Positions 8,573 to 18,636 of a stretch of 64,000 bases of DNA are shown piece after piece (position 1 is the stretch's first letter; the number at the start of each line of letters is the position of its first letter). The stretch is from assembly GCA_016937995.1 (NCBI GenBank), contig JAFGVM010000016.1, positions 124,001-188,000 on the forward strand, given 5' to 3'. Origin of the DNA: Candidatus Delongbacteria bacterium. GTDB lineage: Bacteria; UBA4055. Made by a program: the position numbers and the translations under genes. The notes beneath the pieces are model-generated. The model worked only from the letters and a program-made list of their open reading frames with translations. It did not search any database and was not told where the DNA came from.

Positions 8573-9241
8573 ATGAGTATTGATTTCAAAAGAAAAGCAC
8601 AGAACGAAGAAATGGGTAAAACATACGAATTCATGCTAAAGAACAAAAATCTATTATTGGTATTAGTAGCTTCTGTCGCTGTATTAATCATCATAATGAA
8701 TCTGTATAAATCCAACGTGGCAAAGACTACAGCAATAGCTGCAGATAAACTTTATGAGGTAAGCAAAGCTTTTCAGGATAAGGACTATGCTAAAGTAATC
8801 GAATTGGGACCCGGCTATGTTGAAAAATATTCAGGATACGGATCTGCAGGAGATATTCTGATAATTACTTCACAAGCTCTTTTAAAAGAAGGTAAAGTGG
8901 ATGAAGCAAAAGAAATATTAGAGAAAAATTTGGGATCTTATAAAGATTTTGGTCCAATAGAATTTGCAGCTAATAATATTCTGGGCGGTATTTATTTAGA
9001 TAAATGGTCTGAATCAAAAGATCCAAAAATGGCTGAAAAATCTGCAAAATACTACTATAAAGCTGCTATCGCAGATAACGGTTTTCATAAAGATAAAAGT
9101 TTGTACCTTTCAGCTGATTCGTATGTAAAAGCAGGTAACATAACAAAAGCAAAAGAATTATTAAAACCATTATATGAAGATAAAGAAGTTGAATATCAAC
9201 TAAAACAGCAGATCAAATTTTTATATGAAGGTTTAAATTAA
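8573..9241 (+). CDS. Membrane-anchored TPR protein (YfgM-like topology)
   Basis: 222 residues: a short charged cytoplasmic N-terminus, one transmembrane helix (about residues 26-46), then a periplasmic region of TPR-type helical hairpins (AADKLYEVSKAFQDKDYAKVI, AKEILEKNLG, AEKSAKYYYKAAI, AKELLKPLYEDKEV). This layout matches YfgM-type proteins, which assist the Sec translocon and BAM-linked folding; the functional link is inferred. An ATG at 8561 is in frame, but GAGG at 8563-8566 sits six bases before ATG 8573, which is preferred. A strong terminator follows. Confidence 0.75.
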   Translation: MSIDFKRKAQNEEMGKTYEFMLKNKNLLLVLVASVAVLIIIMNLYKSNVAKTTAIAADKLYEVSKAFQDKDYAKVIELGPGYVEKYSGYGSAGDILIITSQALLKEGKVDEAKEILEKNLGSYKDFGPIEFAANNILGGIYLDKWSESKDPKMAEKSAKYYYKAAIADNGFHKDKSLYLSADSYVKAGNITKAKELLKPLYEDKEVEYQLKQQIKFLYEGLN

Positions 9242-9261
9242 ATTATCTAGGTTCCATCATT

Positions 9262-9288
9262 AAAGGCAAACTGTGTTTGCCTTTTTTT
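9262..9288 (+). terminator. Rho-independent terminator
   Basis: AAAGGCAAA (9262-9270) pairs with TTTGCCTTT (9276-9284) across a five-base loop, running into a T stretch. It ends the TPR-protein transcript. Confidence 0.85.
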
Positions 9289-9349
9289 ATACATTGCAAA
9301 TGAAGTTTTTGTATATTTAACTTTATCAACAAATTATTTAACCGGGAAT

Positions 9350-10096
9350 TTGAATAATTTCATGAAGAAGAATGATACATCAGTAATAAACTCAAAACGG
9401 GCAAACAACAATACCGGTATTAACCCTGTAACTCTTATGATCATAGTTTTTTCACTGATGTTAACAATAGTATTTTCTGCATCAATATACTATTGTCTTA
9501 CGATTCTTGTATTATTCTGGATATTCAGTATAATGAACGACCTGTTTAATAAATTATTTTTATCACCTTTAAATCAGTTCAAGATATTTATAATTTTTTC
9601 TACCGTCTTTATGCTTATCTCAAATTATTCTGTGGTAGAATCTGCAAATTACACTCTTAAGATCATAATTTTACTGTTACTCAGCTCAATGCTCAATCAA
9701 ATATTAGATTACTCATACATTCTAAGTTACTTTGATTTCTATTTGAGTAGATCCAAACCTTTATTTTTCAGAATTTATTCCAGAAAAGTATTATATTCAT
9801 TTATTTTAGGATTAAGATCGGTCTCCGAACTGTTCAAGACAGGATCAAATCTTCAAAGACAACAAAAACTGAGAAGATCAAATACCAGTTCTGACCTGAG
9901 ATCAAAATTAGCTTTCAATATTTCGCTGCTTCGAAATCTGTTTATTCAGAGTTTTTACATAGCAAAGTATACTGATAATTACTTCACTGTTCATGGTTTT
10001 TCATTTTCTAAAAAGAGAAGCTTTTATCTGAAAAGGAGATTTTATCTGAAAGATCTTCTATTGATCATTATTTCAATAACATTAGTTATAATATAG
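9350..10096 (+). CDS. EcfT/CbiQ-like integral membrane protein
   Basis: A 248-residue polytopic membrane protein with about five hydrophobic segments, a long cytoplasmic loop and a final helix. The loop (SVSELFKTGSNLQRQQKLRR) and the distal stretch (around VHGFSF and KRRFYLKDLLLI) resemble the coupling helices of EcfT/CbiQ proteins, which join ATPases to a vitamin or metal uptake subunit. The canonical Ala-Arg-Gly signatures are missing or altered, and no EcfA ATPase or S component lies nearby. The earliest start is TTG 9350; ATG 9362 is an alternative. truA follows after 8 bases. Confidence 0.5.
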   Translation: MNNFMKKNDTSVINSKRANNNTGINPVTLMIIVFSLMLTIVFSASIYYCLTILVLFWIFSIMNDLFNKLFLSPLNQFKIFIIFSTVFMLISNYSVVESANYTLKIIILLLLSSMLNQILDYSYILSYFDFYLSRSKPLFFRIYSRKVLYSFILGLRSVSELFKTGSNLQRQQKLRRSNTSSDLRSKLAFNISLLRNLFIQSFYIAKYTDNYFTVHGFSFSKKRSFYLKRRFYLKDLLLIIISITLVII

Positions 10097-10104
10097 GATA
10101 TGAA

Positions 10105-10833
10105 ATGAATATAAAGATGACAATTCAATATGACGGAACTGAATTTCATGGTTCACAGATCCAGCCTGAAGTCAGAACGGTTCAGGAGGAGATAGAAAAA
10201 TGTTTAAATACCATTTTTGAAACAAATATTATGACGATATTTTCAGGTAGAACTGATGCAGGTGTTCATGCTAAATGCCAAACTATCAATTTTAAGTTGG
10301 ATAACTCAACTATCCCCCCTGACAAGATAATTCATCCTCTGAACAATATTCTTCCGAAGGATATTTTAGCACTTAGGTCTGAAGAGATCGATTCAGGTTT
10401 CAATTCCAGGTTTGATGCAAAAAAAAGGATCTACAGATATTTTATAAGAAGAAATAATGATATTTTCAGAAATAGATTTTCACTTATACACCCTCATGAT
10501 ATTGATATTAAAAAATTTAATGAATGGGCGGGAATTTTTGTCGGTGAAAAGGATTTTCAATCTTTCTGCAGTGCAAGATCAGAAGTAAAACATTATGTAT
10601 GCAATATCTCTGAATTAAAATTTTTTCAGCAGGAGGATGAAGTGGTAATGGAGATCCATGGGAACAGATTTCTTCACAATATGGTCAGAATTATCCTATC
10701 AGCGTTTATGGAGTTAAACAGAAATACGCTGAACATTGATGATATTCAGCGTATTTTAGATAAAAAGGATAGAACATTTGCCCCTAAAACAATATCTCCG
10801 AAAGGACTGTTTCTCTGGGATGTTCAATATTAA
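10105..10833 (+). CDS. truA: tRNA pseudouridine(38-40) synthase
   Basis: Converts uridines 38-40 of the tRNA anticodon arm to pseudouridine. At 242 residues it is the normal length. The N-terminal IQYDGTEFHGSQ strand is typical, and the catalytic Asp51 lies in FSGRTDAGVHA. Further family segments are RFDAKKRIYRYFI, GEKDFQSFC and FLHNMVRII. It overlaps nothing and converges with sppA, two bases apart. Confidence 0.95.
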   Translation: MNIKMTIQYDGTEFHGSQIQPEVRTVQEEIEKCLNTIFETNIMTIFSGRTDAGVHAKCQTINFKLDNSTIPPDKIIHPLNNILPKDILALRSEEIDSGFNSRFDAKKRIYRYFIRRNNDIFRNRFSLIHPHDIDIKKFNEWAGIFVGEKDFQSFCSARSEVKHYVCNISELKFFQQEDEVVMEIHGNRFLHNMVRIILSAFMELNRNTLNIDDIQRILDKKDRTFAPKTISPKGLFLWDVQY

Positions 10834-10834
10834 G

Positions 10835-12601
10835 TTATTCTACACTGTAAGGCATTAATAATACAGGTCTTTTTGAAAATTTCAACGAATTTTCAAGTAA
10901 TCTTAAACTGCTCTTCAATTCCTTAGACTCTATCCTGTCAAATATTTTTACAGATGTTTCCATTTCAGTTTCAAATAATTTCTCAGTAAAAGATTTTGAC
11001 TTTGGGAACATTTCAACGCTATAATTTTTTATTCTGGCTATTACAGCAGCTTCTTCTATAGCTTTCTGCAAACCGCCTATCTCATCAGTTAATCCATTCG
11101 CAACTGCCTGTTCCCCTGTCCATATTTTACCCTGTGCGATTTTTTCCAGATCATCAAGATCCATATTTCTACCTTTAGATACCCTGTCTTTGAATTCTAC
11201 ATAGGTCTCAGTCATAACTTTTTTGAACAGGGCCAATTCTTCCTGGGAGGTTGAATCAGTTAAATTGAACAGATCTGCATATTTACCTTTCTCGATCTTT
11301 TCATAGTTAATACCGATCTTATCAACCATTTCTTTAAAATTAGGTATGATAGCAACAACCCCTATTGATCCTGTAACAGAATATTTATCCAGAAATATTT
11401 TATCCGCAAAGCTTGAAATATAATAACCTCCTGATGCGGCTACCGGTCCCATGGAAACGATAACAGGGATTCTCTTTTTGAGATCACCGATTTTCTGCAA
11501 TATTAATTCAGATGCAAGAGCTGATCCTCCCGGAGAATTGACCCTTAACACCAAAGCCTTTATATCTTTATCTTTTTCGATCTTATCGAATATTTTACTA
11601 AATTTTTCAGGATAGATGGTATCGTCCATATACTCAACATTCCCGTTCCCCATATCTATAGTACCCTCGGCAAAAACAACCGCGATCTTTGAATCAGAGA
11701 ATGTGTAATTTTCTTTAGGAGGATAGTCATTGATCTGGACCAGTTGCTTTTTCCTGATCGATTTATCTCCTAGAAAATCATCATAAGACTGAGTTTTATC
11801 GATCAGTTTAAACTGTATTGCCTCATTCGGGTTGATGAAAGCCAGGTCACCGTTCAATAGCTGAGTTGTAAAAGTATTTTTATCAATATTCCGTTTTGAG
11901 GTTACATCATCGATGAAAAGCTCTAGCCTTGCATCCAGCAGGTCAGTTATACTTTCTCTGAAATTATCAGACATTGAATTTCTTGCGAAATTCTCTCCTG
12001 ATCCTTTAAAATCCCCGATATGTATCACGTTCACGTTTATACCTAGTTTTGTACCGAGATCTTTATAGTATGGAACTGAAATACTGTATCCGGAAAGCAT
12101 AAGATTTGAAGAATTTGAAGGAGGCATTACTATTTCGTCAGCATAGATAGCTGCCAAGTAACTGTTTTTATTCATTCCGTTTGAGTAAGCGAATATCTTT
12201 TTACCGGATTCTTTGAACTTCTCCATAGCAACTGAAAGCTCTTTTGTATGTACACTCGAGATATTCCAGGAATCAAGATCAAGAATAATACCTGATATTT
12301 TACTGTCATCTGCAGCCTGATCAATTGATCTTAAAACTTCATAAAAGGTTAATTCTCTTTTGTTCAGATCCTTAAATCTCATCGAATACAAATTAAATTC
12401 ATTACTTGGACTTTCTTTCAATCCGTTAGGAAATGCTAAAACAACATAGCTGTCTTTTTTTATATTAATGTTATCATTCATCTGATCATATGTTATCTTG
12501 GAAATGAACAATAAAATGAAAACGAACATCACACTGAAAACAATTACTACAGTGAACGTTGTTTTTAAAAACCATTTCAATAATCTTTTCAGTGACTCCA
12601 T
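10835..12601 (-). CDS. sppA: Signal peptide peptidase SppA, two-domain (67K) type
   Basis: Membrane serine protease that degrades cleaved signal peptides. The 588 residues comprise an N-terminal transmembrane helix (about 12-34) and two S49 domains. The catalytic pair typical of the long form is visible: Lys199 in GDFKGSGE in the first domain and nucleophile Ser390 in VAASGGYY in the second, followed by TGSIGVV. AGGAG lies six bases before the ATG. It is the last gene of the purE to sppA minus-strand run, nine bases after the glycosyltransferase fusion. Confidence 0.93.
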   Translation of the reverse strand: MESLKRLLKWFLKTTFTVVIVFSVMFVFILLFISKITYDQMNDNINIKKDSYVVLAFPNGLKESPSNEFNLYSMRFKDLNKRELTFYEVLRSIDQAADDSKISGIILDLDSWNISSVHTKELSVAMEKFKESGKKIFAYSNGMNKNSYLAAIYADEIVMPPSNSSNLMLSGYSISVPYYKDLGTKLGINVNVIHIGDFKGSGENFARNSMSDNFRESITDLLDARLELFIDDVTSKRNIDKNTFTTQLLNGDLAFINPNEAIQFKLIDKTQSYDDFLGDKSIRKKQLVQINDYPPKENYTFSDSKIAVVFAEGTIDMGNGNVEYMDDTIYPEKFSKIFDKIEKDKDIKALVLRVNSPGGSALASELILQKIGDLKKRIPVIVSMGPVAASGGYYISSFADKIFLDKYSVTGSIGVVAIIPNFKEMVDKIGINYEKIEKGKYADLFNLTDSTSQEELALFKKVMTETYVEFKDRVSKGRNMDLDDLEKIAQGKIWTGEQAVANGLTDEIGGLQKAIEEAAVIARIKNYSVEMFPKSKSFTEKLFETEMETSVKIFDRIESKELKSSLRLLENSLKFSKRPVLLMPYSVE

Positions 12602-12610
12602 AATGCTCTC

Positions 12611-14206
12611 CTAGTCTGAAACATTTAAATATTGGATCTTTCCGTCTTTAACACTTACAAAATCGGGAATTATCTTGAATTTCATTTTGTTCGATCTAAG
12701 TATTTCCTTATAACTCATGATCTCCGGTAAAGAAATACTTTTTAAAGAAAATAAAACATTGTTTGCCTCTTCGACCTTCATTATGTCAATCAGGTATTTA
12801 ATGTTACCCAAAACTGCATAATTGCCGATATTTTTTCCTAAATATTCATGATTGGTATCAATAAAACCGGTGATCATCATTCCCTCATTTGCCAATTCTG
12901 TATCCAAGTTGACCAAAGATTTAGAAATATCATCAATACCAACAATTACTGTGTTATTAAGAAAAAATTTCATTTTCCTCAACAGCAATATCCTCCAGGC
13001 GAACATTAATGAACCGCTGAATACCAACATAAGAAAGAGAATAGCTCTGGAAAAAGCAACATTTCTCATAAAAAAAGTTATACTTATCACGGTCAGTGAA
13101 ATAAAGAACATTGACTTTAAAAATTGCCGGTAAGAGTGTTTCATCGAGGTATAAACACTATTCAGCAGAAACACTGTTATGATTATAAATGTATATATGA
13201 CCGAAACACTGAGATACATTTCAATTTTTATCGATGAATAGCCGATCTCTCTGTTTATACCCAGAATGTACATTAGAGGTGTATAGGCAGCAATAGCAAG
13301 TACTAATCCACCAAAATATGATGCAATATCGATAATCGGAAGAATAAATTTATTCAGGAATATCCGGCCAACTGACATTGAATATGCTGTAAAGATCGCC
13401 AATTCAAGTATTATCTGAAAAAATATCGAATATCTGGAAGAATAATTCTTATTAACAAATATTTTCATTGAACTGTAAAAATATTTTCTAAGCTTAATCC
13501 TGTCTTTTTTTGAGCTTTGTCCCCTAAAATGGATTATTTCTCCAATAGGCACATATTCGATCTTGTAACCCATTTTTTTGATCTGATAACAAAAATCTAT
13601 ATCCTCCCCATACATAAAATAATCTTCCGGCATGTAAGTACCTTCATTCAAAATCTCGCGCCGGAATAGCATAAATGAACCCGAAACCGCATCGACCTCT
13701 GACACAAGATCATCGTCTATGTAAAGCAGATTATAGGCTGAAAATAATCTGGAGTTATGAAATACCCTGGCAAGGCCGGAAATATGACAAAAGGAATTCC
13801 AGGCGGTCGGAAATGATCTATGGGATGAAGGATCAATATTACCTTCAGGTCCAATTATTTTGCATGTAACAAGACCTGTTTTAGGGTTGGTCTTAAGATG
13901 ATCTATCAATAACTTTATTGTTCTTTCTTTTACGATCGTATCAGGATTCAGGATAAGTACAAAATCCCCTTTGGCGATCTTTAGACCCTGATTATTGGCT
14001 TTTGCAAATCCCACATTAGCTTCATTGAATATATATGTAATATCACTGAAGCGTGATGTGATATATTCCTTACTATCATCTTTGGAAGCGTTATCGATCA
14101 CAATTATCTCGTAAGAAAGATCTGAAACGGTTCTCTTTACAGAATGAATTGTATTCTCAAGAAAGTACTTAACGTTATAATTTACTATTATGACCGAAAG
14201 ATCCAT
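12611..14206 (-). CDS. Glycosyltransferase family 2 fused to membrane helices and a CoA-binding-like domain
   Basis: A 531-residue fusion. Residues 1 to about 230 are a GT2 domain of the WbbL/rhamnosyltransferase type (LSVIIVNYNVKYFLENTI, LNPDT, VSGSFMLFRREIL, MYGEDIDFCYQI). Residues about 255-400 hold four or five hydrophobic helices. Residues about 415-525 resemble the CoA_binding_3 Rossmann-like domain that normally precedes the catalytic part of polyprenyl glycosylphosphotransferases (VIVGIDDISKSLV, ITGFIDTN, YAVLGNIKYL). The phosphotransferase catalytic domain itself is absent. A role in surface glycan assembly is likely. It lies six bases downstream of the DPM-type gene and nine upstream of sppA. 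Confidence 0.8.
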   Translation of the reverse strand: MDLSVIIVNYNVKYFLENTIHSVKRTVSDLSYEIIVIDNASKDDSKEYITSRFSDITYIFNEANVGFAKANNQGLKIAKGDFVLILNPDTIVKERTIKLLIDHLKTNPKTGLVTCKIIGPEGNIDPSSHRSFPTAWNSFCHISGLARVFHNSRLFSAYNLLYIDDDLVSEVDAVSGSFMLFRREILNEGTYMPEDYFMYGEDIDFCYQIKKMGYKIEYVPIGEIIHFRGQSSKKDRIKLRKYFYSSMKIFVNKNYSSRYSIFFQIILELAIFTAYSMSVGRIFLNKFILPIIDIASYFGGLVLAIAAYTPLMYILGINREIGYSSIKIEMYLSVSVIYTFIIITVFLLNSVYTSMKHSYRQFLKSMFFISLTVISITFFMRNVAFSRAILFLMLVFSGSLMFAWRILLLRKMKFFLNNTVIVGIDDISKSLVNLDTELANEGMMITGFIDTNHEYLGKNIGNYAVLGNIKYLIDIMKVEEANNVLFSLKSISLPEIMSYKEILRSNKMKFKIIPDFVSVKDGKIQYLNVSD

Positions 14207-14212
14207 TGTACA

Positions 14213-14935
14213 TTAACTCTTTTTTCCGAATAATTTTGGAAATCTTAATTTCCATACCATAAAAATAGCTTCTTTTACAATATGCTTTCCCATCTTTGAA
14301 ACACCATCTATCCTGTCAGTGAACACTATCGGTATTTCCTTGATCTTAAATCCCTTTTTCCATGATCTGTAGTGCATTTCTATCTGAAAAGAATAACCGT
14401 TAGAATGTATATCATCCAGTTTTATCGACTCAATGACTTTTCTCTTAAAACATTTAAATCCTGAAGTTGCATCTTTTATCGGCATTCCGGTTATCATACG
14501 AGTGTATAATGAAGCTCCCATGCTCAGTATCAACCTTCTTAGCGGCCAGTTCACCACATTTACTCCCTGAATATATCTTGATCCTATGACCAGATCATAA
14601 TCTGCTACTGATTCAATTAATCTTAGAACATCTTTGGGATCATGTGAAAAATCACAATCCATTTCTATTATCAGATCGTAATCCTTATTTAAAGCAAACC
14701 TAAAACCCTCGATATAAGCAGTTCCCAGGCCAAGTTTTCCCTCCCTTTCGATCAGGTTAACTCTTTTCTCCGATCCGTAATTCGTTTTTACGAATTCTCC
14801 TGTTTTATCCGGAGAATTATCATCGACTATTAAAATATCAATGTTGTCATCAAGATCTAAAACCGTATTAATCATCTTACCAACATTTTCGATCTCATTA
14901 TACGTCGGAATTATCACTATGGCTTTATCGGTCAT
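14213..14935 (-). CDS. Polyprenol (dolichol-phosphate-type) mannosyltransferase
   Basis: A 240-residue GT2-family enzyme of the DPM1 type, which transfers a sugar from a nucleotide donor to a polyprenyl phosphate. Motifs: VIIPTYNEIENV at the N-terminus, IDILIVDDNSPD, the metal-binding MDCDFSHDP and IGSRYIQG, and FKCFKRKVIESI. It lacks the membrane domain of longer forms. Its ATG directly abuts the purE stop codon (TAAATG), so the two are translationally close. The gene downstream is another glycosyltransferase. Confidence 0.88.
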   Translation of the reverse strand: MTDKAIVIIPTYNEIENVGKMINTVLDLDDNIDILIVDDNSPDKTGEFVKTNYGSEKRVNLIEREGKLGLGTAYIEGFRFALNKDYDLIIEMDCDFSHDPKDVLRLIESVADYDLVIGSRYIQGVNVVNWPLRRLILSMGASLYTRMITGMPIKDATSGFKCFKRKVIESIKLDDIHSNGYSFQIEMHYRSWKKGFKIKEIPIVFTDRIDGVSKMGKHIVKEAIFMVWKLRFPKLFGKKS

Positions 14936-15394
14936 TTATAATTTACTTCCCATTTTTTTGAATTCAATTAACTTTTGCTTCAGATCATCATTGTTCAATG
15001 CCAATATCTGAACTGCAGTTATTGCAGCGTTTCTTGCACCTGCGTTTCCTATTGCTAAAGTCGGAACAGGAACACCTGCAGGCATTTGTACCATAGATAG
15101 TAACGCATCCAGACCATCCATTGCACCACCCTTCATAGGAACACCAAGTACAGGTAAGACAGTATGGGCAGCAATAACTCCACCCAGATGAGCTGCCATT
15201 CCAGCTGCTGCAATTATTATTTTAACACCGTTCTTATCCGCGTTTTTTGAAAATTCACTCACTTCTTCAGGGTTTCTATGTGCTGACATTATTTTAACAT
15301 CATAACTGATACCGAAGTAATTCAAATATGTTTCACAGTTTTTCATAGTTTCAGCATCACTTTTGCTACCCATTACAATTACAACTTCAGACAT
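14936..15394 (-). CDS. purE: N5-carboxyaminoimidazole ribonucleotide mutase
   Basis: Purine biosynthesis step converting N5-CAIR to CAIR. At 152 residues it is normal for class I PurE. Motifs: VIVMGSKSDAETM, the MSAHRNPEEV loop carrying the catalytic His, AAAGMAAHLGGVIAAHT and VPVPTLAIGNAGARNAA. AAGGAG stands just before the ATG. No purK is visible in the window. It is the first gene of the minus-strand run to sppA. Confidence 0.95.
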   Translation of the reverse strand: MSEVVIVMGSKSDAETMKNCETYLNYFGISYDVKIMSAHRNPEEVSEFSKNADKNGVKIIIAAAGMAAHLGGVIAAHTVLPVLGVPMKGGAMDGLDALLSMVQMPAGVPVPTLAIGNAGARNAAITAVQILALNNDDLKQKLIEFKKMGSKL

Positions 15395-15629
15395 TTTTTC
15401 TCCTTAAATTAAAAAAAGATGTTTATTTCCCATATATTTCCGTTAATGGATCGGTCTATTTGTAATATGAAAAAGGAAAATAGCAAATAACGAACAAAAT
15501 CGCAATCTAATAACTTAATTAAATATTTAAAACCCAATAAAATATTTCTTGATTTCCTATAAAATAAATCATTAGTTTAGTACCTGTCGTATAAATACGA
15601 ATTTAAAGTGATCACATCAAGGAATAGCT

Positions 15630-18620
15630 ATGAGTAATACTTTTACAAAAAAAGATCAGGAAATTTTACTTAAACAGGATTTCATTGAAGAGCCTTTTAG
15701 TAAGCTAATGAAAAAAAGAATACACGAAATTCTGTTGATCTGCAGTAAATATGATAAATTCATGCTCGAAGAAGACGGAAGGATCGATGAACAAATATTC
15801 CAGGAGTATGTATCAATAAATCTGAGATATCCTCCTGTATTCACTCAGGTATCAAATCAAACTGAAGCATTTGAAAAACTGAAAGAAAAAGATTTTGATC
15901 TCATTATAACAATGGTTAATCTGGGTGATATTTTACCATTCGAACTCTCTGAAAAGATAAAAAAAGCTTACCCTGCAATTCCTATTGTCGTCCTTACACA
16001 TTTTTCACGAGAAGTCTCCAACTTTCTATACAACAAAGATCTATCTCACATTGATTATGTTTTTTCATGGCTGGGAGATTCAAGTATAATGCTTGCAATA
16101 ATAAAGTTAATAGAAGATTCAATGAATGTCGAGCATGACGTCAGGGAGGTTGGGGCGTATGCTATTATCCTTGTTGAAAATTCTATTCGATACTATTCAA
16201 GTTACTTACCCAGCATGTATAAAATCCTTTTCAATCAAACTCAAGCCTTGATGAAAGAGGGGTTAAATGAGCATCAGAAAACGATGAGAATGAGAGCACG
16301 CCCTAAAATAGTTCTTGCGAACAATTATGAAAAAGCAATCGAGCTTTATGAAAAATATAAAGAAAATATACTTGGTGTTATATCTGACATTTCTTACGAT
16401 ATAAATGGTAAAAATGACGATGAAGCTGGCTTGAAATTATGTAGATTTATCAGAAATGAAAATAAATATTTACCGATATTATTACAATCATCTCAATCAA
16501 GGCATAAAGATGAAACTGAATCAATGAATGCGGCCTTCATTAATAAAAATTCAAAAAATCTTTTGAATAAATTAAGAAAATATATCAGGACTAACTTTGG
16601 ATTTGGTGATTTTGTTTTTGTTGATCCCCAGACGAATGAAGAAATCGGTAAAGCATCAGACCTTCAAAGCTTACAGCATAAACTCGAAATAGTACCATTA
16701 AGCTCTTTTGAATACCATGCTGATAACAACCATTTCTCAAAGTGGTTCAAAGCAAGAGCGCTTTTTACTTTGGCAGACCTGATAAAGCATAAGAAGCAAA
16801 ATGATTTTAAAAGTGTTGAAGATACAAGAGATTTCGTAATCAATATTATTAAAAGTTACCGAATCAGCACAGGTAGAGGAACAATTGCAACTTTTGAAAA
16901 AGATAATTTTGACAACTATACCAGATTTGCCCGTATAGGTAAGGGTTCGTTGGGAGGTAAAGGCAGAGGTTTAGCCTTCATAGATTCATTTTTGAAAAGA
17001 AATAAAATGACATTTAAGTATGACAACCTTACGATCAGTGTACCTAAAACAATTATTATCTCCACTGATGTATTCGAAGAATTCATGGAACTGAACGACC
17101 TATATCCCATTGCATTATCCAATTCTTCTGATGAATGGATCCTGAAATTTTTTCTTTTGGGAGATATGCCGCCACACCTAAAAGAAAAATTACATTGCAT
17201 TTTATCTTACTTTAAAGATCCCCTGGCTATAAGATCATCCAGTTTGCTAGAGGATTCATATCATCAGCCTTTTGCAGGAGTATATTCAACTTACATGATC
17301 TCGAACAATAATGTAAATATTAATACTCGGGTCACTGAATTATGTCAGGCAATTAAATCTGTTTATGCCTCAACGTTTTTCAAGATCAGTAGAAATTATA
17401 TGGCTGCAACAAATAATTTGATCGATGAAGAAAAAATGTCCGTTATTATTCAAGAAATGAGTGGACAAAAATATGTTACAGATGAAAATTCTGAAAGATT
17501 CTATCCTTCATTATCGGGTGTTGCCAGATCTTTGAATTTTTATCCTATAGGTAAAGAAAAACCGAAAGAAGGTATAGTTAACATAGCTGTAGGATTAGGT
17601 AAAACTATTGTTGATGGAAATACTTCATTAAGATTCTCTCCTAAGTATCCAAAAAAAATACTACAATTATCAAATTCTGAAATGGCTTTAAGGAATACTC
17701 AGAAAAAATTTTATGCCCTGAATATGTCAAAACCTTTCATTCCTACTGTTAACGAAAGTGATAATCTTTCTTTATTGAAGATCAACGAGGCAGAAAAAGA
17801 TAAATCTTTAAAAATGATGGTTTCTACTTATGATGCCCAGAATGAAGTTCTCAGAGATGGGGATCAGGATACCGGAAAAAAAATTGTGACATTCGCACCT
17901 ATCCTGAAATATGGTATGATACCTTTGCCTGAAGTAATAAGAGATATTTTAGATCTGGGAGCAAAAGAAATGAATACTCCGGTAGAAATTGAATTTTCAA
18001 TGCAAATAAGTACTGACAAAGAAATTCCTCATAAATTTCATTTTTTACAGATCAGACCGATCGTTCAAGGACTTGAATTCAGTGACATCACTATATCTGA
18101 GGAAGAAATACAAAACTCGATCATATCTTCGAATTCTACTCTCGGGAACGGAACAATTGATGATATTACTGACATAGTTTACATAAAACCTGAAAAATTC
18201 GATCCTTCTAAAACAGAAGAGATTGCAAATACATTAGAAAAATTAAATGAAAAATTCATCAAAAAAGACAGGCATTTTATTTTAATTGGTCCCGGCAGAT
18301 GGGGTTCTTCTGACCCTTGGCTTGGTGTTCCAGTTAAATGGGCACAGATATCTAAGGCAAAGGTCATTGTGGAGCATGGATTAAAAAAGTTTCATATCGA
18401 TCCTAGTCAGGGATCTCATTTTTTCCAGAATATCACACATTTGAAAGTCATTTATATGACAATCAATCCTTATCTGAATGATGGGAGGATAGATATTGAG
18501 AAACTTAATTCTATAAAGAGTATTTATGAGAACGATCTTTTAAGACATATACGATTCGATAAAAAATTGTTTCTCAAAGCGAATGGTGCTACCGGAGAAG
18601 CGGTTGTTATCATTAAATAA
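15630..18620 (+). CDS. PPDK_N (PEP/pyruvate-binding ATP-grasp) protein with two N-terminal REC-like domains
   Basis: A 996-residue protein. Residues about 35-160 and 225-320 look like receiver-type alpha/beta domains (FDLIITMVNLGDILP; ILGVISDISYD ... LCRFIRNE), though typical phospho-acceptor motifs are imperfect. From about 430 the PPDK_N ATP-grasp domain begins (GKGSLGGKGRGLAF; LAIRSSSLLEDSYHQPFAG; IIQEMSGQ; VNIAVGLGKTIVDG). Near the end (about 885-930) there is a block GPGRWGSSDPWLGVPV ... SQGSHFFQN shared with the two paralogues at 19497 and 22681. The mobile phospho-His domain and PEP-binding barrel of true PEP synthase or PPDK are absent, so the reaction is unknown. The phosphoesterase gene follows 16 bases later. 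Confidence 0.8.
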   Translation: MSNTFTKKDQEILLKQDFIEEPFSKLMKKRIHEILLICSKYDKFMLEEDGRIDEQIFQEYVSINLRYPPVFTQVSNQTEAFEKLKEKDFDLIITMVNLGDILPFELSEKIKKAYPAIPIVVLTHFSREVSNFLYNKDLSHIDYVFSWLGDSSIMLAIIKLIEDSMNVEHDVREVGAYAIILVENSIRYYSSYLPSMYKILFNQTQALMKEGLNEHQKTMRMRARPKIVLANNYEKAIELYEKYKENILGVISDISYDINGKNDDEAGLKLCRFIRNENKYLPILLQSSQSRHKDETESMNAAFINKNSKNLLNKLRKYIRTNFGFGDFVFVDPQTNEEIGKASDLQSLQHKLEIVPLSSFEYHADNNHFSKWFKARALFTLADLIKHKKQNDFKSVEDTRDFVINIIKSYRISTGRGTIATFEKDNFDNYTRFARIGKGSLGGKGRGLAFIDSFLKRNKMTFKYDNLTISVPKTIIISTDVFEEFMELNDLYPIALSNSSDEWILKFFLLGDMPPHLKEKLHCILSYFKDPLAIRSSSLLEDSYHQPFAGVYSTYMISNNNVNINTRVTELCQAIKSVYASTFFKISRNYMAATNNLIDEEKMSVIIQEMSGQKYVTDENSERFYPSLSGVARSLNFYPIGKEKPKEGIVNIAVGLGKTIVDGNTSLRFSPKYPKKILQLSNSEMALRNTQKKFYALNMSKPFIPTVNESDNLSLLKINEAEKDKSLKMMVSTYDAQNEVLRDGDQDTGKKIVTFAPILKYGMIPLPEVIRDILDLGAKEMNTPVEIEFSMQISTDKEIPHKFHFLQIRPIVQGLEFSDITISEEEIQNSIISSNSTLGNGTIDDITDIVYIKPEKFDPSKTEEIANTLEKLNEKFIKKDRHFILIGPGRWGSSDPWLGVPVKWAQISKAKVIVEHGLKKFHIDPSQGSHFFQNITHLKVIYMTINPYLNDGRIDIEKLNSIKSIYENDLLRHIRFDKKLFLKANGATGEAVVIIK

Positions 18621-18636
18621 TTGTCAGGAGTTTTAA

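Noticed and set aside
15630-18620. Calling the three PPDK_N proteins PEP synthase or PPDK
   Set aside because: The phospho-His and PEP-binding domains required for those reactions are absent.
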